DNA of 64,000 nt from Pseudoxanthomonas kaohsiungensis (GCF_010211765.1 NZ_PDWO01000004.1:1-64000); one strand, 5' to 3'; positions 8,808 through 20,235 are shown, numbered from the stretch's first letter. Numbers and translations are program-made. The notes: a model not told the origin generated them from the letters alone.

Positions 8808-10406
8808 ATGACCGACATCCATTCCCGCCGTCCGCCGCGCTGGTTCGTCGCCGGCGACCTCAACGGCTTCTTCGGCCTGGTGGTCGACAACCTGTCGATC
8901 CTGGGCTTCATCGCGCTGGCGCTGGTCGGGATCTTCGGATTCCCGGCCGAGGTGGTGTACACGAAGATGTTCCCCGGCACCGCGCTGGGCGTGCTGGTCG
9001 GCAACCTGGCCTACACCGCGATGGCGCGCCGACTGGCCGTACGCAGCGGGCGCGCCGACGTCACCGCGATGCCGCTGGGCCTGGACGCGCCGACCAGCAT
9101 CGGCATGGCCCTGCTGGTGCTGGGGCCGGGCTTCCTCGCCTTCCGCCAGCAGGGGCTGGACGAGCAGGCCGCCGCGCTGGCGACCTGGCAGCTGGGCATG
9201 GCCTCGCTGGTGGTGATGGGCGCGCTCAAGCTGGCGCTGTCGTTCTGCGGGGACGCGATCACCCGCGCCGTGCCGCGTGCGGCGCTGCTGGGCTCGATCG
9301 GTGGCGCGGCGTTGACCCTGCTCGGTTTCCTGCCGCTGGTCGAGACCCTGCGCTCGCCGGTGGCGGGACTGGTGACCCTGGGCCTGCTGCTGTACGTGCT
9401 GGTGGCGCGCGGCCCGCTGCCGGTGCGCCTGCCCGGCGTGCTGGTGGCGCTGCTGGTGGGCACGTTGCTGTATTACGCGCTGGGCCTGGCCGGGCTGGGC
9501 ATGCCCGGCTTCGCGCTGCCGCAGGGCGTGACCCTCAGCTTCGCCCTGCCGCTGCCCAATACCGGCTTCGTCGCCGGGCTGCCGGCCACGGTGCCCTACC
9601 TGCCCTTGCTGCTGCCGTTCGGCCTGCTGATGGTGGTCGGCGGGATCAACGTGGCCGAAAGCGCGCGCGCGGCCGGCGACGATTACCGCACCCGCGACGT
9701 ACTGCTGGTCGAGGCGGTGGCCACGCTGGTCGCCGGGGTTTGCGGCGGCGTCGCCCAGACCACGCCCTACATCGGCCAGCCGGCCTACAAGCACATGGGC
9801 GCGCGCCACGGCTACACGCTGCTGGCCGGCCTGTTCGTCGGACTCGGCGGCGTTCTCGGCTACCTGGCGGGCCTGGTGCAGTGGCTGCCGGTGGCGGTGC
9901 TGGCGCCGATCATCGTCTACGTGGGCCTGGACATCACCGTGCAGGCGTTCCATGCCACCGAACGCCGGCATGCGCCGGCGGTGGCGCTGGCGTTCCTGCC
10001 GTCGGTCGCCTACCTGCTGGCGATCAAGCTGGGCAATCCGGCGTGGATCGCGCCGGCGCAGCACGCCGCGCTGTATGCGGCGGGCGACGGCCACGGGCTC
10101 TCGGAGCTGGCCGCGATCGTGACCCTGGGCAACGGCTTCATCATCACCGCGATGGTCTGGGGCGCCGCGCTGGTGGCGATGATCGACGGCCACACGCGCC
10201 GCGCCGCGGCGGTCCTGCTACTGGGCGCGGTGCTGACCCTGTTCGGCTTCGTGCACTCGGTCGATCCGCGCGGCGGCATCTACGTGCCGTGGGCGCTGGA
10301 AGGCCTGCCGCGGCTGATCGCCTGGCAGTTCGCGGCGGCCTATGCCGCGCTCGCGACGCTGCTGGCGCTGCTCTCGCTGCAGAAGCGTCCGGCCGCCGAA
10401 GGCTGA
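8808..10406 (+). CDS. NCS2-like (nucleobase:cation symporter family) inner-membrane permease
   Basis: A 532-residue polytopic membrane protein with about 12-14 hydrophobic segments from residue 20 onward. The run VVGGINVAESARAAGDDY followed by GGVAQTTPYIGQPAYK resembles the conserved central and TM10 region of NCS2/AzgA-type purine, xanthine or uracil transporters, and an N-terminal DLNGFFGLVVDNL segment is typical of this permease-family subgroup. Substrate is not predictable beyond a probable nucleobase or related compound. The gene lies downstream of a TonB-dependent receptor in the same orientation; together they could move one ligand across both membranes, though the intervening REP pair leaves co-transcription uncertain. 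The ATG at 8808 is followed at once by a short cytoplasmic N-terminus. Confidence 0.8.
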   Translation: MTDIHSRRPPRWFVAGDLNGFFGLVVDNLSILGFIALALVGIFGFPAEVVYTKMFPGTALGVLVGNLAYTAMARRLAVRSGRADVTAMPLGLDAPTSIGMALLVLGPGFLAFRQQGLDEQAAALATWQLGMASLVVMGALKLALSFCGDAITRAVPRAALLGSIGGAALTLLGFLPLVETLRSPVAGLVTLGLLLYVLVARGPLPVRLPGVLVALLVGTLLYYALGLAGLGMPGFALPQGVTLSFALPLPNTGFVAGLPATVPYLPLLLPFGLLMVVGGINVAESARAAGDDYRTRDVLLVEAVATLVAGVCGGVAQTTPYIGQPAYKHMGARHGYTLLAGLFVGLGGVLGYLAGLVQWLPVAVLAPIIVYVGLDITVQAFHATERRHAPAVALAFLPSVAYLLAIKLGNPAWIAPAQHAALYAAGDGHGLSELAAIVTLGNGFIITAMVWGAALVAMIDGHTRRAAAVLLLGAVLTLFGFVHSVDPRGGIYVPWALEGLPRLIAWQFAAAYAALATLLALLSLQKRPAAEG

Positions 10407-10493
10407 CCGCCTCCCGGCCGGCGCATCGCCGCTGCGGAACCTGCGCGCAACTGCGGGGTCGTAGCTTGCACGTTCCGCAATCCAGGAAAGTGC

Positions 10494-11297
10494 ATGCGCA
10501 AGACTTCCCCTCGTTGGCCCTGGGTGCTCGTCGCCGCCGTGGTGCTCGCCGCGGCCGGCTGGATGCTGTGGCCCCGGCACGATGCCGGCGCACCCGGAAC
10601 CGCGCCCGCGCCCACGCCGTCGGCGGACCCGGCCGCGCGCCCGGCGCCGGATGGCGCGCGCGCACCGGCGATCGCCCATCCGATCGATGTCGATGCCGCC
10701 GACGCGGCGATCCCGCCCCTGGCCGACAGCGACGCGGCGGCCTGGGAGGCGCTGTCCGGCCTGGCCGGCGATCCGGCGTTGCTGGACGTGCTGCTGCGCG
10801 AGCATCTCGTCCGCCGCCTGGTGGTGATGATCGACAACCTGACCGAGCCCCGGATGCCCACGCGCGCGCTGGCGATGCGGCCGCTGCCGGGCGTGCTGTC
10901 CACGGAAGGCGACGGCGCCACGCGCTGGATCGCGCAGGCCAACGCGCAGCGCTACGAGCCGTACGTGGCCGCGTTCGCGCAGGCCGATCCGCAGCGCGTG
11001 GCGGCCGCGTACCGGCGGTTCTATCCGCTGTTCCAGCAGGCCTACGCCGAGATCGCCGGCGGCGACGCCTATTTCAACGACCGCCTGGTCGCGGTGATCG
11101 ACCACCTGCTGCAGGCACCGGAGCCGGCGCAGCCGCTGCCGGTGGTTGACGGCGCCGATGGCAAGGTGCGCTTCGCCGATCCGGCGCTGGAGGCCCTGTC
11201 GGCCGGCCAGAAGGCGCTGGTGCGGCTGTCGCCGGACCAGCGGGAGCGGGTCAAGCGCCAGCTGCGGTCGCTCCGCGGCACGCTGGCGCAGGGCTGA
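10494..11297 (+). CDS. DUF3014 domain-containing membrane-anchored protein
   Basis: A 267-residue protein with one N-terminal membrane anchor (about 10-27), a Pro/Ala-rich linker (about 30-75) and a globular domain facing the periplasm. The domain shows the DUF3014 pattern: PPLADSDAA, LLREHLVRRLVVMIDNL, YRRFYPLFQQAYAEI, YFNDRLVAVIDHLL and a closing LSAGQKALVRL. No function is established for the family. It is common in Xanthomonadaceae and other Proteobacteria. The ATG at 10494 has a modest purine-rich upstream stretch (AGGAAAG). The upstream 87-bp gap contains an 8-bp inverted repeat (tgcggaac at 10433 and gttccgca at 10472). Neighbouring genes do not indicate a pathway. Confidence 0.85.
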   Translation: MRKTSPRWPWVLVAAVVLAAAGWMLWPRHDAGAPGTAPAPTPSADPAARPAPDGARAPAIAHPIDVDAADAAIPPLADSDAAAWEALSGLAGDPALLDVLLREHLVRRLVVMIDNLTEPRMPTRALAMRPLPGVLSTEGDGATRWIAQANAQRYEPYVAAFAQADPQRVAAAYRRFYPLFQQAYAEIAGGDAYFNDRLVAVIDHLLQAPEPAQPLPVVDGADGKVRFADPALEALSAGQKALVRLSPDQRERVKRQLRSLRGTLAQG

Positions 11298-11366
11298 GCG
11301 GACGGGCGCGTCCGGGACGCCCGCGCCGGCTTATGCTGTGGCCTCCGCAACGGTCGCGCCTTCCGC

Positions 11367-11942
11367 ATGGTTTCCACGCCCGCCCTGTCGACCGCCATCG
11401 AGCCCACCGTGTTCCAGCAGGTGTTGCGGGCGCCGTTCTTCAACCTGCCTGATCCGGTGCGGATGCTGCATTCCGTCCGTGGTCGTGCCGTGTATGCCGG
11501 CCGGGTGGCGGTCGAGCGCGGCGGCAACCCGCTGGCGCGCCTGTGCGGAGCCATCGCCGGATTGCCGCCGGCCATGGCCGATGCGCCGCTGCGGGTGGAG
11601 TTCCTTGCCGATGCCCGGAGCGAGACCTGGCGGCGTGCGTTCGGCGGCCATCCGATGAACTCCAGGCTCCGGTGCCGCAAGGGGTTGCTGGTGGAGCGGC
11701 TGGGGCCGCTGCAGTTGCGCTTCCTGCTGCACATCGCCGACGGCGCGATCTACTGGAACGTGGCCGGGGTGCGGCTGCTGGGCCTGCTGCCGCTGCCGGC
11801 GGGACTGTTCCGGCGCGTGCAGTGCCGGGAGCGGGCTCACGCGGGCCGCTACGAGTTCCGCGTCGAGGCGGCGCTGCCGTTGCTCGGGCCCGTGGTCCGC
11901 TACGAAGGCTGGCTGGAGCCGGCGGACGAAGCGGGAGCCTGA
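11367..11942 (+). CDS. DUF4166 domain-containing protein
   Basis: A 191-residue soluble protein with no signal peptide or membrane segment. The pattern [29 protein letters not shown], then [29 protein letters not shown] and the C-terminal [12 protein letters not shown], agrees with DUF4166, which elsewhere is found alone or fused to saccharopine-dehydrogenase-like proteins. No activity is known. Its 3' end overlaps the convergent GIY-YIG gene by 43 bp (11900-11942), so the two transcripts are antisense there. The ATG start at 11367 is 69 bp after the DUF3014 gene stop. Confidence 0.8.
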   Translation: MVSTPALSTAIEPTVFQQVLRAPFFNLPDPVRMLHSVRGRAVYAGRVAVERGGNPLARLCGAIAGLPPAMADAPLRVEFLADARSETWRRAFGGHPMNSRLRCRKGLLVERLGPLQLRFLLHIADGAIYWNVAGVRLLGLLPLPAGLFRRVQCRERAHAGRYEFRVEAALPLLGPVVRYEGWLEPADEAGA

Positions 11943-12247
11943 GCCGGCCCGTCAGCGTCCCGGCCTGGCGGGCGGTCCGCCACGCTGGTCGCCCCTTCCT
12001 GGAGGAAGGCCAGCTTGCGCGCCTTCGGCAGCCGCTTGACCTGCCATTCGGCGCGCGAGGCGGCCGAACGGTCCGGATAGGCGCGGCTGGCGAGCAGGCG
12101 CACCGGCGGGTTGGCGCGGGTGTAGCGTGCACCGGTGCCGTCGGCATGGGCGCGCATCCGCGCTTCCAGGTCCGGCGTGATCCCGGCATACCAGGCGCCG
12201 TTGCGGCACAGCAGCAGGTAGAGGTACCACGGGCGGGCGTCGGCCAT
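11900..12247 (-). CDS. GIY-YIG nuclease-superfamily protein (UPF0213/YhbQ-like)
   Basis: A 115-residue small protein whose first 80 residues form a GIY-YIG fold: WYLYLLLC (the GIY-equivalent strand), WYAGIT (YIG-equivalent), the [15 protein letters not shown] segment with conserved Arg, and a late Glu in AEWQVKRL. It resembles the YhbQ/UPF0213 group of stand-alone GIY-YIG proteins; members have been reported to act on DNA, but the role is unclear. I chose the ATG at 12247 (MADAR) because the family begins just before the WYLYLL strand; an in-frame ATG at 12298 would run into the clpB promoter region. The last 30 residues are low complexity and overlap the convergent DUF4166 gene. Confidence 0.87.
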   Translation of the reverse strand: MADARPWYLYLLLCRNGAWYAGITPDLEARMRAHADGTGARYTRANPPVRLLASRAYPDRSAASRAEWQVKRLPKARKLAFLQEGATSVADRPPGRDADGPAQAPASSAGSSQPS

Positions 12248-12297
12248 GCCGGCATTATCGGGCCGCCGACGCGGCCTGAATATCCATCTCACATGCA

Positions 12298-12325
12298 CTT
12301 GAAACGGCCCAGCGCAACCTCATCT
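12298..12325 (+). promoter_or_regulatory. Sigma-32 (RpoH) heat-shock promoter of clpB
   Basis: CTTGAAA at 12298-12304 is an exact match to the sigma-32 -35 element. After a 13-bp spacer, CCTCATCT at 12318-12325 matches the -10 consensus CCCCATNT at all but one defined position. The expected start of transcription is about 12332, giving a 70-nt leader before clpB. This is the expected control for the ClpB disaggregase and is among the clearest regulatory sites in the window. Confidence 0.85.
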
Positions 12326-12401
12326 GGCTAGCATGATCGGCTCCGCCGCGGTGGAGCCTTCGCCGGCAACGGCCGGCCACGTTCTCGACGAGGGATTCCC
12401 G

Positions 12402-14987
<2,586 letters not shown>

Positions 14988-15003
14988 CGCGCGGCGGAGC
15001 GGC

Positions 15004-15109
15004 GTAGAGCCGGGCTTGCCCGGCTGCTCCGCCCCGTGAGCGAGGCGGTCGCTCCAGGGTTGCCAGGGCCAGGCCGGCAACAAGAGCAGCGGGGCGAGCC
15101 CCGCTCTAC
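15004..15109. repeat. Two facing GTAG-type REP palindromes
   Basis: GTAGAGCCGGGCTTGCCCGGCTGC at 15004-15027 (+) and its inverted relative at 15086-15109 (-, ending CCGCTCTAC) flank a 58-bp spacer in the gap after clpB. They belong to the same sequence class as the array at 1782-2016. The gap between clpB and the convergent dps holds only these repeats and a terminator hairpin. Confidence 0.88.
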
Positions 15110-15130
15110 GTAAAAGGTCGCGGCTCAAAC

Positions 15131-15161
15131 GATGACGGCCGCCTGTGGGGCGGCCGTCATC
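15131..15161 (-). terminator. Terminator hairpin between convergent clpB and dps
   Basis: A perfect 13-bp stem (gatgacggccgcc at 15131-15143, ggcggccgtcatc at 15149-15161) encloses a 5-nt loop. On the minus strand it is followed by GTTTGAG, a weak U-tract, 35 bp after the dps stop codon. It may also stop clpB transcripts, so it is probably bidirectional. Confidence 0.7.
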
Positions 15162-15195
15162 GTGCGAATTGCGGGGGCCATCCTGCCCCGATGTC

Positions 15196-15759
15196 TCACT
15201 CCAGCAGCGAGCGCAGCATCCAGGCGTACTTCTCGTGGGTCTGCAGGCGCTGGGTCATCAGGTCCACGGTCGGGTCGTCGCCGGCATCGTCGGCGGTCTT
15301 GAGCACGGCGCGCGCGGTGCGGCATACCGCCTCGTTGCCGGAAACGAGCTGCTGCACCATGCCCTTCCAGTCCGGCACGCCGTCGGCGCCCTTCTCCTCG
15401 CGGATCGAAGTCAGGCGGATGAACTCGGCATAGGAGCCGGGGGTGTTGAAGCCCAGCGCGCGGGTGCGCTCGGCCACCTCGTCCAGCGCGTTCCACTGCT
15501 CGGTGTACTGGGCCTCGAACATGTTGTGCAGCGAGTTGAACATCGGCCCGGTCACGTTCCAGTGGAAGTTGTGGGTCTTCAGGTACAGGGTGAACGCGTC
15601 GGCGAGGTAGCGCGAAAGTCCTTCGGCGATCTCCTTGCGGTCGCCCGCGGAAATGCCGATGTCGATCCGCGAGGTCGAGGCGACCGGGTCGAGCGCCTGG
15701 GCGGCCGGCGCCTTGGACTTGCTGGACTTGCTCGGCTTGCTGGTCTTGGTCTTGGCCAT
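15196..15759 (-). CDS. dps: Dps-family DNA-binding ferritin-like protein
   Basis: Dps forms a 12-subunit shell that oxidises Fe(II) with H2O2 and protects DNA under starvation and oxidative stress. The 187-residue protein has the Dps four-helix bundle. The ferroxidase-site pattern is complete: His66 in FHWNVTG, His78 and Glu82 in LHNMFE, and Asp93 and Glu97 in LDEVAE. The first 18 residues (KTKTSKPSKSSKSK) form a Lys/Ser-rich tail that likely binds DNA. The ATG at 15759 has an excellent Shine-Dalgarno (AAAGGAG). It is transcribed away from hrpA; the 99-bp divergent gap contains both promoters, but no regulator site was recognised with confidence. Confidence 0.95.
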   Translation of the reverse strand: MAKTKTSKPSKSSKSKAPAAQALDPVASTSRIDIGISAGDRKEIAEGLSRYLADAFTLYLKTHNFHWNVTGPMFNSLHNMFEAQYTEQWNALDEVAERTRALGFNTPGSYAEFIRLTSIREEKGADGVPDWKGMVQQLVSGNEAVCRTARAVLKTADDAGDDPTVDLMTQRLQTHEKYAWMLRSLLE

Positions 15760-15858
15760 GAACGGCTCCTTTGGGGGTGGTCCACAGGGGGAAGATGGGG
15801 CTGTCACAATAGACACTAAACCCCCGCGCGTTATGCAAAGTTTCACACGGCCGAAGCG

Positions 15859-18800
15859 ATGGAATCGATCCCCCAGGAATTGCGCACGCAACTGCAAGCC
15901 GGCCGCGACGGGATCGGGCAGGCGCTGAGCCGCGACCGCGGCCGCCTCCACGGCCTGTGGTCGCGGTGGCGCGGCCAGCCGGCCGACGCCGGGTTGCGCG
16001 CGAAGTTCGAGCAAGGCCTGGCGGCCTCGCGGGCCGCGCGCCAGGCGCGCGCGGCGAACGTGCCCGCCGTGACGGTCGACGCGGCGCTGCCGCTGGCGGC
16101 CGAGGCGGATCGCATCGTCCAGCTGATCCGCGACCATCCGGTGGTCGTGGTCGCCGGCGAGACCGGCTCGGGCAAGACCACCCAGCTGCCGAAGCTGTGC
16201 CTGGCCGCCGGCCGCGGCGTGGCCGGCACCATCGGTTGCACGCAGCCGCGCCGGATCGCCGCCCGCGCGGTCGCCGCGCGCGTGGCCGAGGAGCTGAAGA
16301 CGCCGCTGGGCGGCCTGGTCGGCTACCAGGTGCGCTTCACCGACAACGTCGGCGCCGACAGCCGGATCAAGTTCATGACCGACGGCATCCTGCTGGCCGA
16401 GATCGCCTCGGACCGCTGGCTGTCGGCCTACGACACGATCATCATCGACGAGGCGCACGAGCGCAGCCTCAACATCGACTTCCTGCTCGGCTACCTCAAG
16501 GAGCTGCTGCGCCGGCGCGACGACCTCAAGGTCATCGTCACCTCGGCCACGATCGACACCGCGCGCTTCTCCAGGCATTTCGACGATGCGCCGGTGGTGG
16601 AGGTGGCGGGCCGCACCTACCCGGTGGAAGTGCGCTACCGCCCGCCGGGAGAGGAAAAGCCGGGGTCAGGGCCGCCTTTCCCCGGGCGCGCGGCGGAGCC
16701 CGAGCCCGGTCGCCGGAAAGGCGACCCTGACCCCGGCTTCTCTTCCCGGCGCGATCGCGGCGATCGCGAGCTGGACCCGCTGGCGGCGATCACCGCGGCC
16801 ATCGACGAGATCACCGCCGAGGATCCGCGTGGCGACGTGCTGGTGTTCCTGCCCGGCGAACGCGAGATCCGCGACGTGCACCGCGCGCTGGAAAAGCGCC
16901 AGTACCGGTCCACCGAAGTGTTGCCGCTCTATGCGCGGCTGTCCGCGCGCGACCAGGACCGCGTGTTCAATCCCGGTCCGCAACGGCGGATCGTGCTGAC
17001 GACCAACGTCGCCGAGACCTCCTTGACCGTGCCGCGGATCCGCTACGTGGTCGATCCGGGCGACGCCCGGATCAAGCGCTACAGCCCGCGCTCGAAGATC
17101 GACCGCCTGCACGTGGAGCCGATCAGCCAGGCCAGCGCCGACCAGCGCAAGGGCCGCTGCGGGCGCATCGCCGAGGGCGTGTGCTATCGCCTGTATGCGG
17201 AAGCCGATTTCCTCGCCCGCCCGCAGTTCACCGACCCGGAGATCCGCCGTTCGAGCCTGGCCGGGGTGATCCTGCGCATGCTCCACCTGGGGCTCGGGCG
17301 GATCGAGGACTTCCCGTTCCTGGAGCCGCCGGACGAGCGCGCCATCGCCGACGGCTGGCAGCAGCTGGCCGAACTGGGCGCGATCGAGGAGACGGGCACC
17401 GGCCAGCTCCGGCTCACCGCGACCGGCCGGCAGATGGCGCGCCTGCCGGTGGACGTGAAGCTGTCGCGCATGCTGGTGGCGGCGCAGTCGCATGGGTGCC
17501 TGCGGGCGATGCTGCCGATTGCCGCGTTCCTCGGCGTGCAGGATCCGCGCGAACGCCCGCCCGAGGCGCGCGAGGCCGCCGACAACGCGCACGCGCAGTT
17601 CGCCGACCCGCGCTCGGAGTTCGTCGGCATCCTGCGCCTGTGGCAGGCCTACGATGCGGCCCACGAGGAACTCAACCAGTCACGGCTGCGCGACTGGTGC
17701 GGCAAGCGCTTCCTCGGCTTCCTGCGCATGCGCGAATGGCGCGAGCTGCACCGCCAGCTCAAGCTGCTGTGCGGGGAGCTGGGCTGGAGCGAGGAGCCTG
17801 ACGGGCAGTCAGTGCTGCCGCTGCTGGCGGGTGCGCCGGCCAGCGACGGGCACTCTGCCTCCGCGCGACCGACCCGTGGCGAGCTGCACCGCGCCGCGCG
17901 GCTGGCGCGCGAAGGCAAGGCCGTGCCTGCGGCCGCCGCGCCGACACCGTCCGGCACCGGCACCGGCGATGGCGCTGGCGGCAAAGCGGGCAGGGACGAG
18001 GCGGCAGACAAGGCGTCGCGTTTCAGCGCGCGTGAACGCGCAGCGGCCTACCAGGCCCTGCACCGCGCCCTGCTCGCCGGCCTGCCCACGCAGGTCGGCC
18101 ATCGCACCGAGAAGGGCGACTACCAGGCGCCCCGGCAGCGCCGCTTCCAGCTGTTTCCCGCCTCGCCACTGGCGAAGAAGCCACCCCCCTGGGTGCTGGT
18201 GGCCACGCTGCTGGACACGCAGAAGGTCTGGGGCCTGACCGCCGCGGCGATCGAACCGGACTGGGTGATCACTGAGCTGCCGCACCTGCTGGCGCGCAAG
18301 CACTTCGATCCACGCTGGTCGCGCGCCCAGGGCAACGTGCTGGCCTCCGAGCAGGTCAGCCTGTTCGGGCTGGTGCTCGCGCCGAAACGGCCGGTCCACT
18401 ACGGCCGGGTCGACCCGGCCGGCGCGCACGAGCTGTTCGTGCGCCAGGCGCTGGTCACCGGCGAGATCGATACCAAGGCATCCTTCGTGGACGCCAACCT
18501 GAAGACCCTGGAACAGGCGCGCGAAGAAGAGGCCAAGCTGCGCCGCGCCGGCCTGGTCGCCGACGAGGGCTGGCAGGCGCGCTGGTACCTGGACCGGGTG
18601 CCGGGCGAGATCCATTCCGCCGCCGGCCTGGACGGGTGGTATCGCAAGCTGCCGCGCGAGCAGGCGCTGGCGTTGCGCTGGACCGCCTCCGACCTGCTGC
18701 CCGGCGAAGGGGGCCAGGAGGAACAGTTCCCGAAGTATTTCGCGCTCGGCGACGCGCGCCTGCCGCTGCACTACCGCTTCGAGCCGGGCGCGGCCGACGA

Positions 18801-20118
18801 CGGCGTCACCCTCGAGGTGCCGCTGCCTTTGCTCAACGCGCTCGATCCGGCGCGGTTGTCGTGGCTGGCGCCGGGCTTCGTCGCCGACAAGGCAGCCGGC
18901 CTGATCCGCGGCCTGCCCAAGGCGATGCGCCGCAACTACGTGCCGGCGCCGGACTTCGGCCGTGCCTTCGCCGAGGCGTTCCGCACGCCGTCGGCCGACG
19001 CGGTCCAGGGCGAGCTGGCGCGTTTCCTGTCGCGCGCCACCGGCGCGGCGGTATCGGCGCTGGACTTCGACGAGGCGGCCCTGGAACCGCACCTGCGCAT
19101 GAACCTGCGCCTGCGCGAGGTGCCCGAGCGGGGCGGCGAGGTGCTGGCCGAATCCCGCGACCTGGACGCGCTGCGCGCGCGGTTCGGCGAGCGCGCCGGC
19201 CAGGCGTTCGCGGCGCGCGCCGGTCGCGCGCTGGCCGCCGCCAGCCTGGAGCTGCGCGAATTCCCCGCCGAGCCGTTGCCGGAGCAGGTCACCGGCGAAG
19301 CCGGCGTGCCGGGCTATCCGGCGCTGGTGGACCAGGGCGACCACGTCCTGCTGCGGGTCTTCGCCGACCCGGCCGAGGCGCAGGCCGCGCATCCGCGTGG
19401 CGTCGACCGCCTGCTGCGCATCGCCCTGGCTGAGCGCGCGCGCCAGGCGCGCAAGCAGCTGCCGGTATCGCCGAAGCTGGGCCTGCTGTACGCGGCCATC
19501 GAGCAGTTCGGCCCGGGGCCGGACGCCAAGGTGCGCGAGAAGGAGCAGTTGCGCGCGGACCTGGTCGAAGCCGCGCTCAATGCCGTGCTGGCCGAGGGCC
19601 TGGAAGGGATCCGCGACGCCGGCGCGTTCGGCCGTCGCGCCGAGGCGGCCGGGCGCCAGTTGTTCGCCGAGGCCATGGCGCGCCTGCAGCTGGCCGAGCA
19701 GATCCTGGCGGTCGTCGCCGAACTGAAGCCGAAACTGGAAGCACCGCTGATGGGCTGGGCCAGCGGCAACCTCGACGACCTGCGCGCGCAGCTGGAGGGG
19801 CTGGTGCACCCGGGCTTCCTGCGGCATACGCCGGCCGAGGCGCTGGCGCAGTTCCCGCGCTGGCTGAAGGGCATGGTCCTGCGCGCCGAGCGCGCCCTGC
19901 GCGACCCGGCGCGCGACCAGGCGCGGATGCTGGAACTCAAGCCCTTCGTCGACGCGCTGTCCCAGGCCCGCCGCCGTGGCCAGGCCGACGAGCCGGGCTG
20001 GCAGGCGTTGCGCTGGGACCTGGAGGAACTGCGGGTGTCGCTGTTCGCGCAGGAACTGGGCTCGCGAGGCGGCGTGTCGCCGAAGAAGCTCGCGCAGCGG
20101 CTGGCCTCGCTGGGATAG
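15859..20118 (+). CDS. hrpA: ATP-dependent RNA helicase HrpA (DEAH, with DUF3418), carrying an in-frame palindrome
   Basis: HrpA is a DEAH-box helicase that resolves stalled or collided ribosomes. The 1419-residue protein shows Walker A GETGSGKT (100-107), DEAH (197-200), SAT (TSATIDTARF), a second helicase domain (about 300-480) with TNVAETSLT and QRKGRCGR, the HA2/OB region (about 490-600), and the long C-terminal DUF3418 region (about 800-1410). Between the two helicase domains, residues about 267-294 (EKPGSGPP to GDPDPGF) are encoded by a palindromic repeat at 16657-16739 absent from the helicase pattern. A second Ala/Gly/Thr-rich stretch lies near residues 690-720. The TAG stop (20116-20118) coincides with the edge of a degenerate REP hairpin. 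The frame is intact, so the protein is probably functional. Confidence 0.94.
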   Translation: MESIPQELRTQLQAGRDGIGQALSRDRGRLHGLWSRWRGQPADAGLRAKFEQGLAASRAARQARAANVPAVTVDAALPLAAEADRIVQLIRDHPVVVVAGETGSGKTTQLPKLCLAAGRGVAGTIGCTQPRRIAARAVAARVAEELKTPLGGLVGYQVRFTDNVGADSRIKFMTDGILLAEIASDRWLSAYDTIIIDEAHERSLNIDFLLGYLKELLRRRDDLKVIVTSATIDTARFSRHFDDAPVVEVAGRTYPVEVRYRPPGEEKPGSGPPFPGRAAEPEPGRRKGDPDPGFSSRRDRGDRELDPLAAITAAIDEITAEDPRGDVLVFLPGEREIRDVHRALEKRQYRSTEVLPLYARLSARDQDRVFNPGPQRRIVLTTNVAETSLTVPRIRYVVDPGDARIKRYSPRSKIDRLHVEPISQASADQRKGRCGRIAEGVCYRLYAEADFLARPQFTDPEIRRSSLAGVILRMLHLGLGRIEDFPFLEPPDERAIADGWQQLAELGAIEETGTGQLRLTATGRQMARLPVDVKLSRMLVAAQSHGCLRAMLPIAAFLGVQDPRERPPEAREAADNAHAQFADPRSEFVGILRLWQAYDAAHEELNQSRLRDWCGKRFLGFLRMREWRELHRQLKLLCGELGWSEEPDGQSVLPLLAGAPASDGHSASARPTRGELHRAARLAREGKAVPAAAAPTPSGTGTGDGAGGKAGRDEAADKASRFSARERAAAYQALHRALLAGLPTQVGHRTEKGDYQAPRQRRFQLFPASPLAKKPPPWVLVATLLDTQKVWGLTAAAIEPDWVITELPHLLARKHFDPRWSRAQGNVLASEQVSLFGLVLAPKRPVHYGRVDPAGAHELFVRQALVTGEIDTKASFVDANLKTLEQAREEEAKLRRAGLVADEGWQARWYLDRVPGEIHSAAGLDGWYRKLPREQALALRWTASDLLPGEGGQEEQFPKYFALGDARLPLHYRFEPGAADDGVTLEVPLPLLNALDPARLSWLAPGFVADKAAGLIRGLPKAMRRNYVPAPDFGRAFAEAFRTPSADAVQGELARFLSRATGAAVSALDFDEAALEPHLRMNLRLREVPERGGEVLAESRDLDALRARFGERAGQAFAARAGRALAAASLELREFPAEPLPEQVTGEAGVPGYPALVDQGDHVLLRVFADPAEAQAAHPRGVDRLLRIALAERARQARKQLPVSPKLGLLYAAIEQFGPGPDAKVREKEQLRADLVEAALNAVLAEGLEGIRDAGAFGRRAEAAGRQLFAEAMARLQLAEQILAVVAELKPKLEAPLMGWASGNLDDLRAQLEGLVHPGFLRHTPAEALAQFPRWLKGMVLRAERALRDPARDQARMLELKPFVDALSQARRRGQADEPGWQALRWDLEELRVSLFAQELGSRGGVSPKKLAQRLASLG
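16657..16739. repeat. Palindromic element translated inside hrpA
   Basis: Arms of 25 bp (16657-16681 and 16715-16739) are inverted copies with a single mismatch; the left arm begins aagccggggtcaggg. Between them are inner arms ccgggc/gcccgg, so the whole 83-bp unit folds as one long hairpin. The element is read in frame within hrpA and adds about 28 Gly/Pro/Arg-rich residues at the linker between the two RecA-like domains. The form resembles the miniature palindromic repeats found between genes in this family, but its sequence differs from the GTAG repeats elsewhere in the window. Confidence 0.85.
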
Positions 20119-20168
20119 GAGCGCCGCCTGCCGGCGATGCGACGCAGTCGCGATCGCCAAGGCGGCGC
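20116..20168. repeat. Degenerate REP-like hairpin at the hrpA stop codon
   Basis: TAGGAGC at the hrpA stop opens a hairpin with outer arms gcgccgcct (20121-20129) and aggcggcgc (20160-20168) and an inner pair ggcgat/atcgcc. The layout resembles the GTAGGAGCC-type repeats at 8681-8768, with diverged sequence. It could terminate hrpA transcription although no U-tract follows. A second hairpin (gcccgg...ccgggc, 20197-20221) lies just beyond, before the convergent secreted-protein gene. Confidence 0.55.
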
Positions 20169-20235
20169 CCGGATCGACGACGTCGCGTCGCGGCGTGCCC
20201 GGCTCCCGTCACGGGCCGGGCTCCGGACCTTGCCG

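Noticed and set aside
5997-10193. Very long minus-strand open frame opposite the receptor and permease genes
   Set aside because: Composition is Gln/His/Arg-rich without family motifs, and it is antisense to two well-supported genes; long mirror frames are expected at 70% GC.
12333-12401. Upstream ATG extension of clpB
   Set aside because: It begins at the predicted heat-shock transcription start and adds 23 residues absent from the ClpB N-terminus; ATG 12402 has a Shine-Dalgarno.
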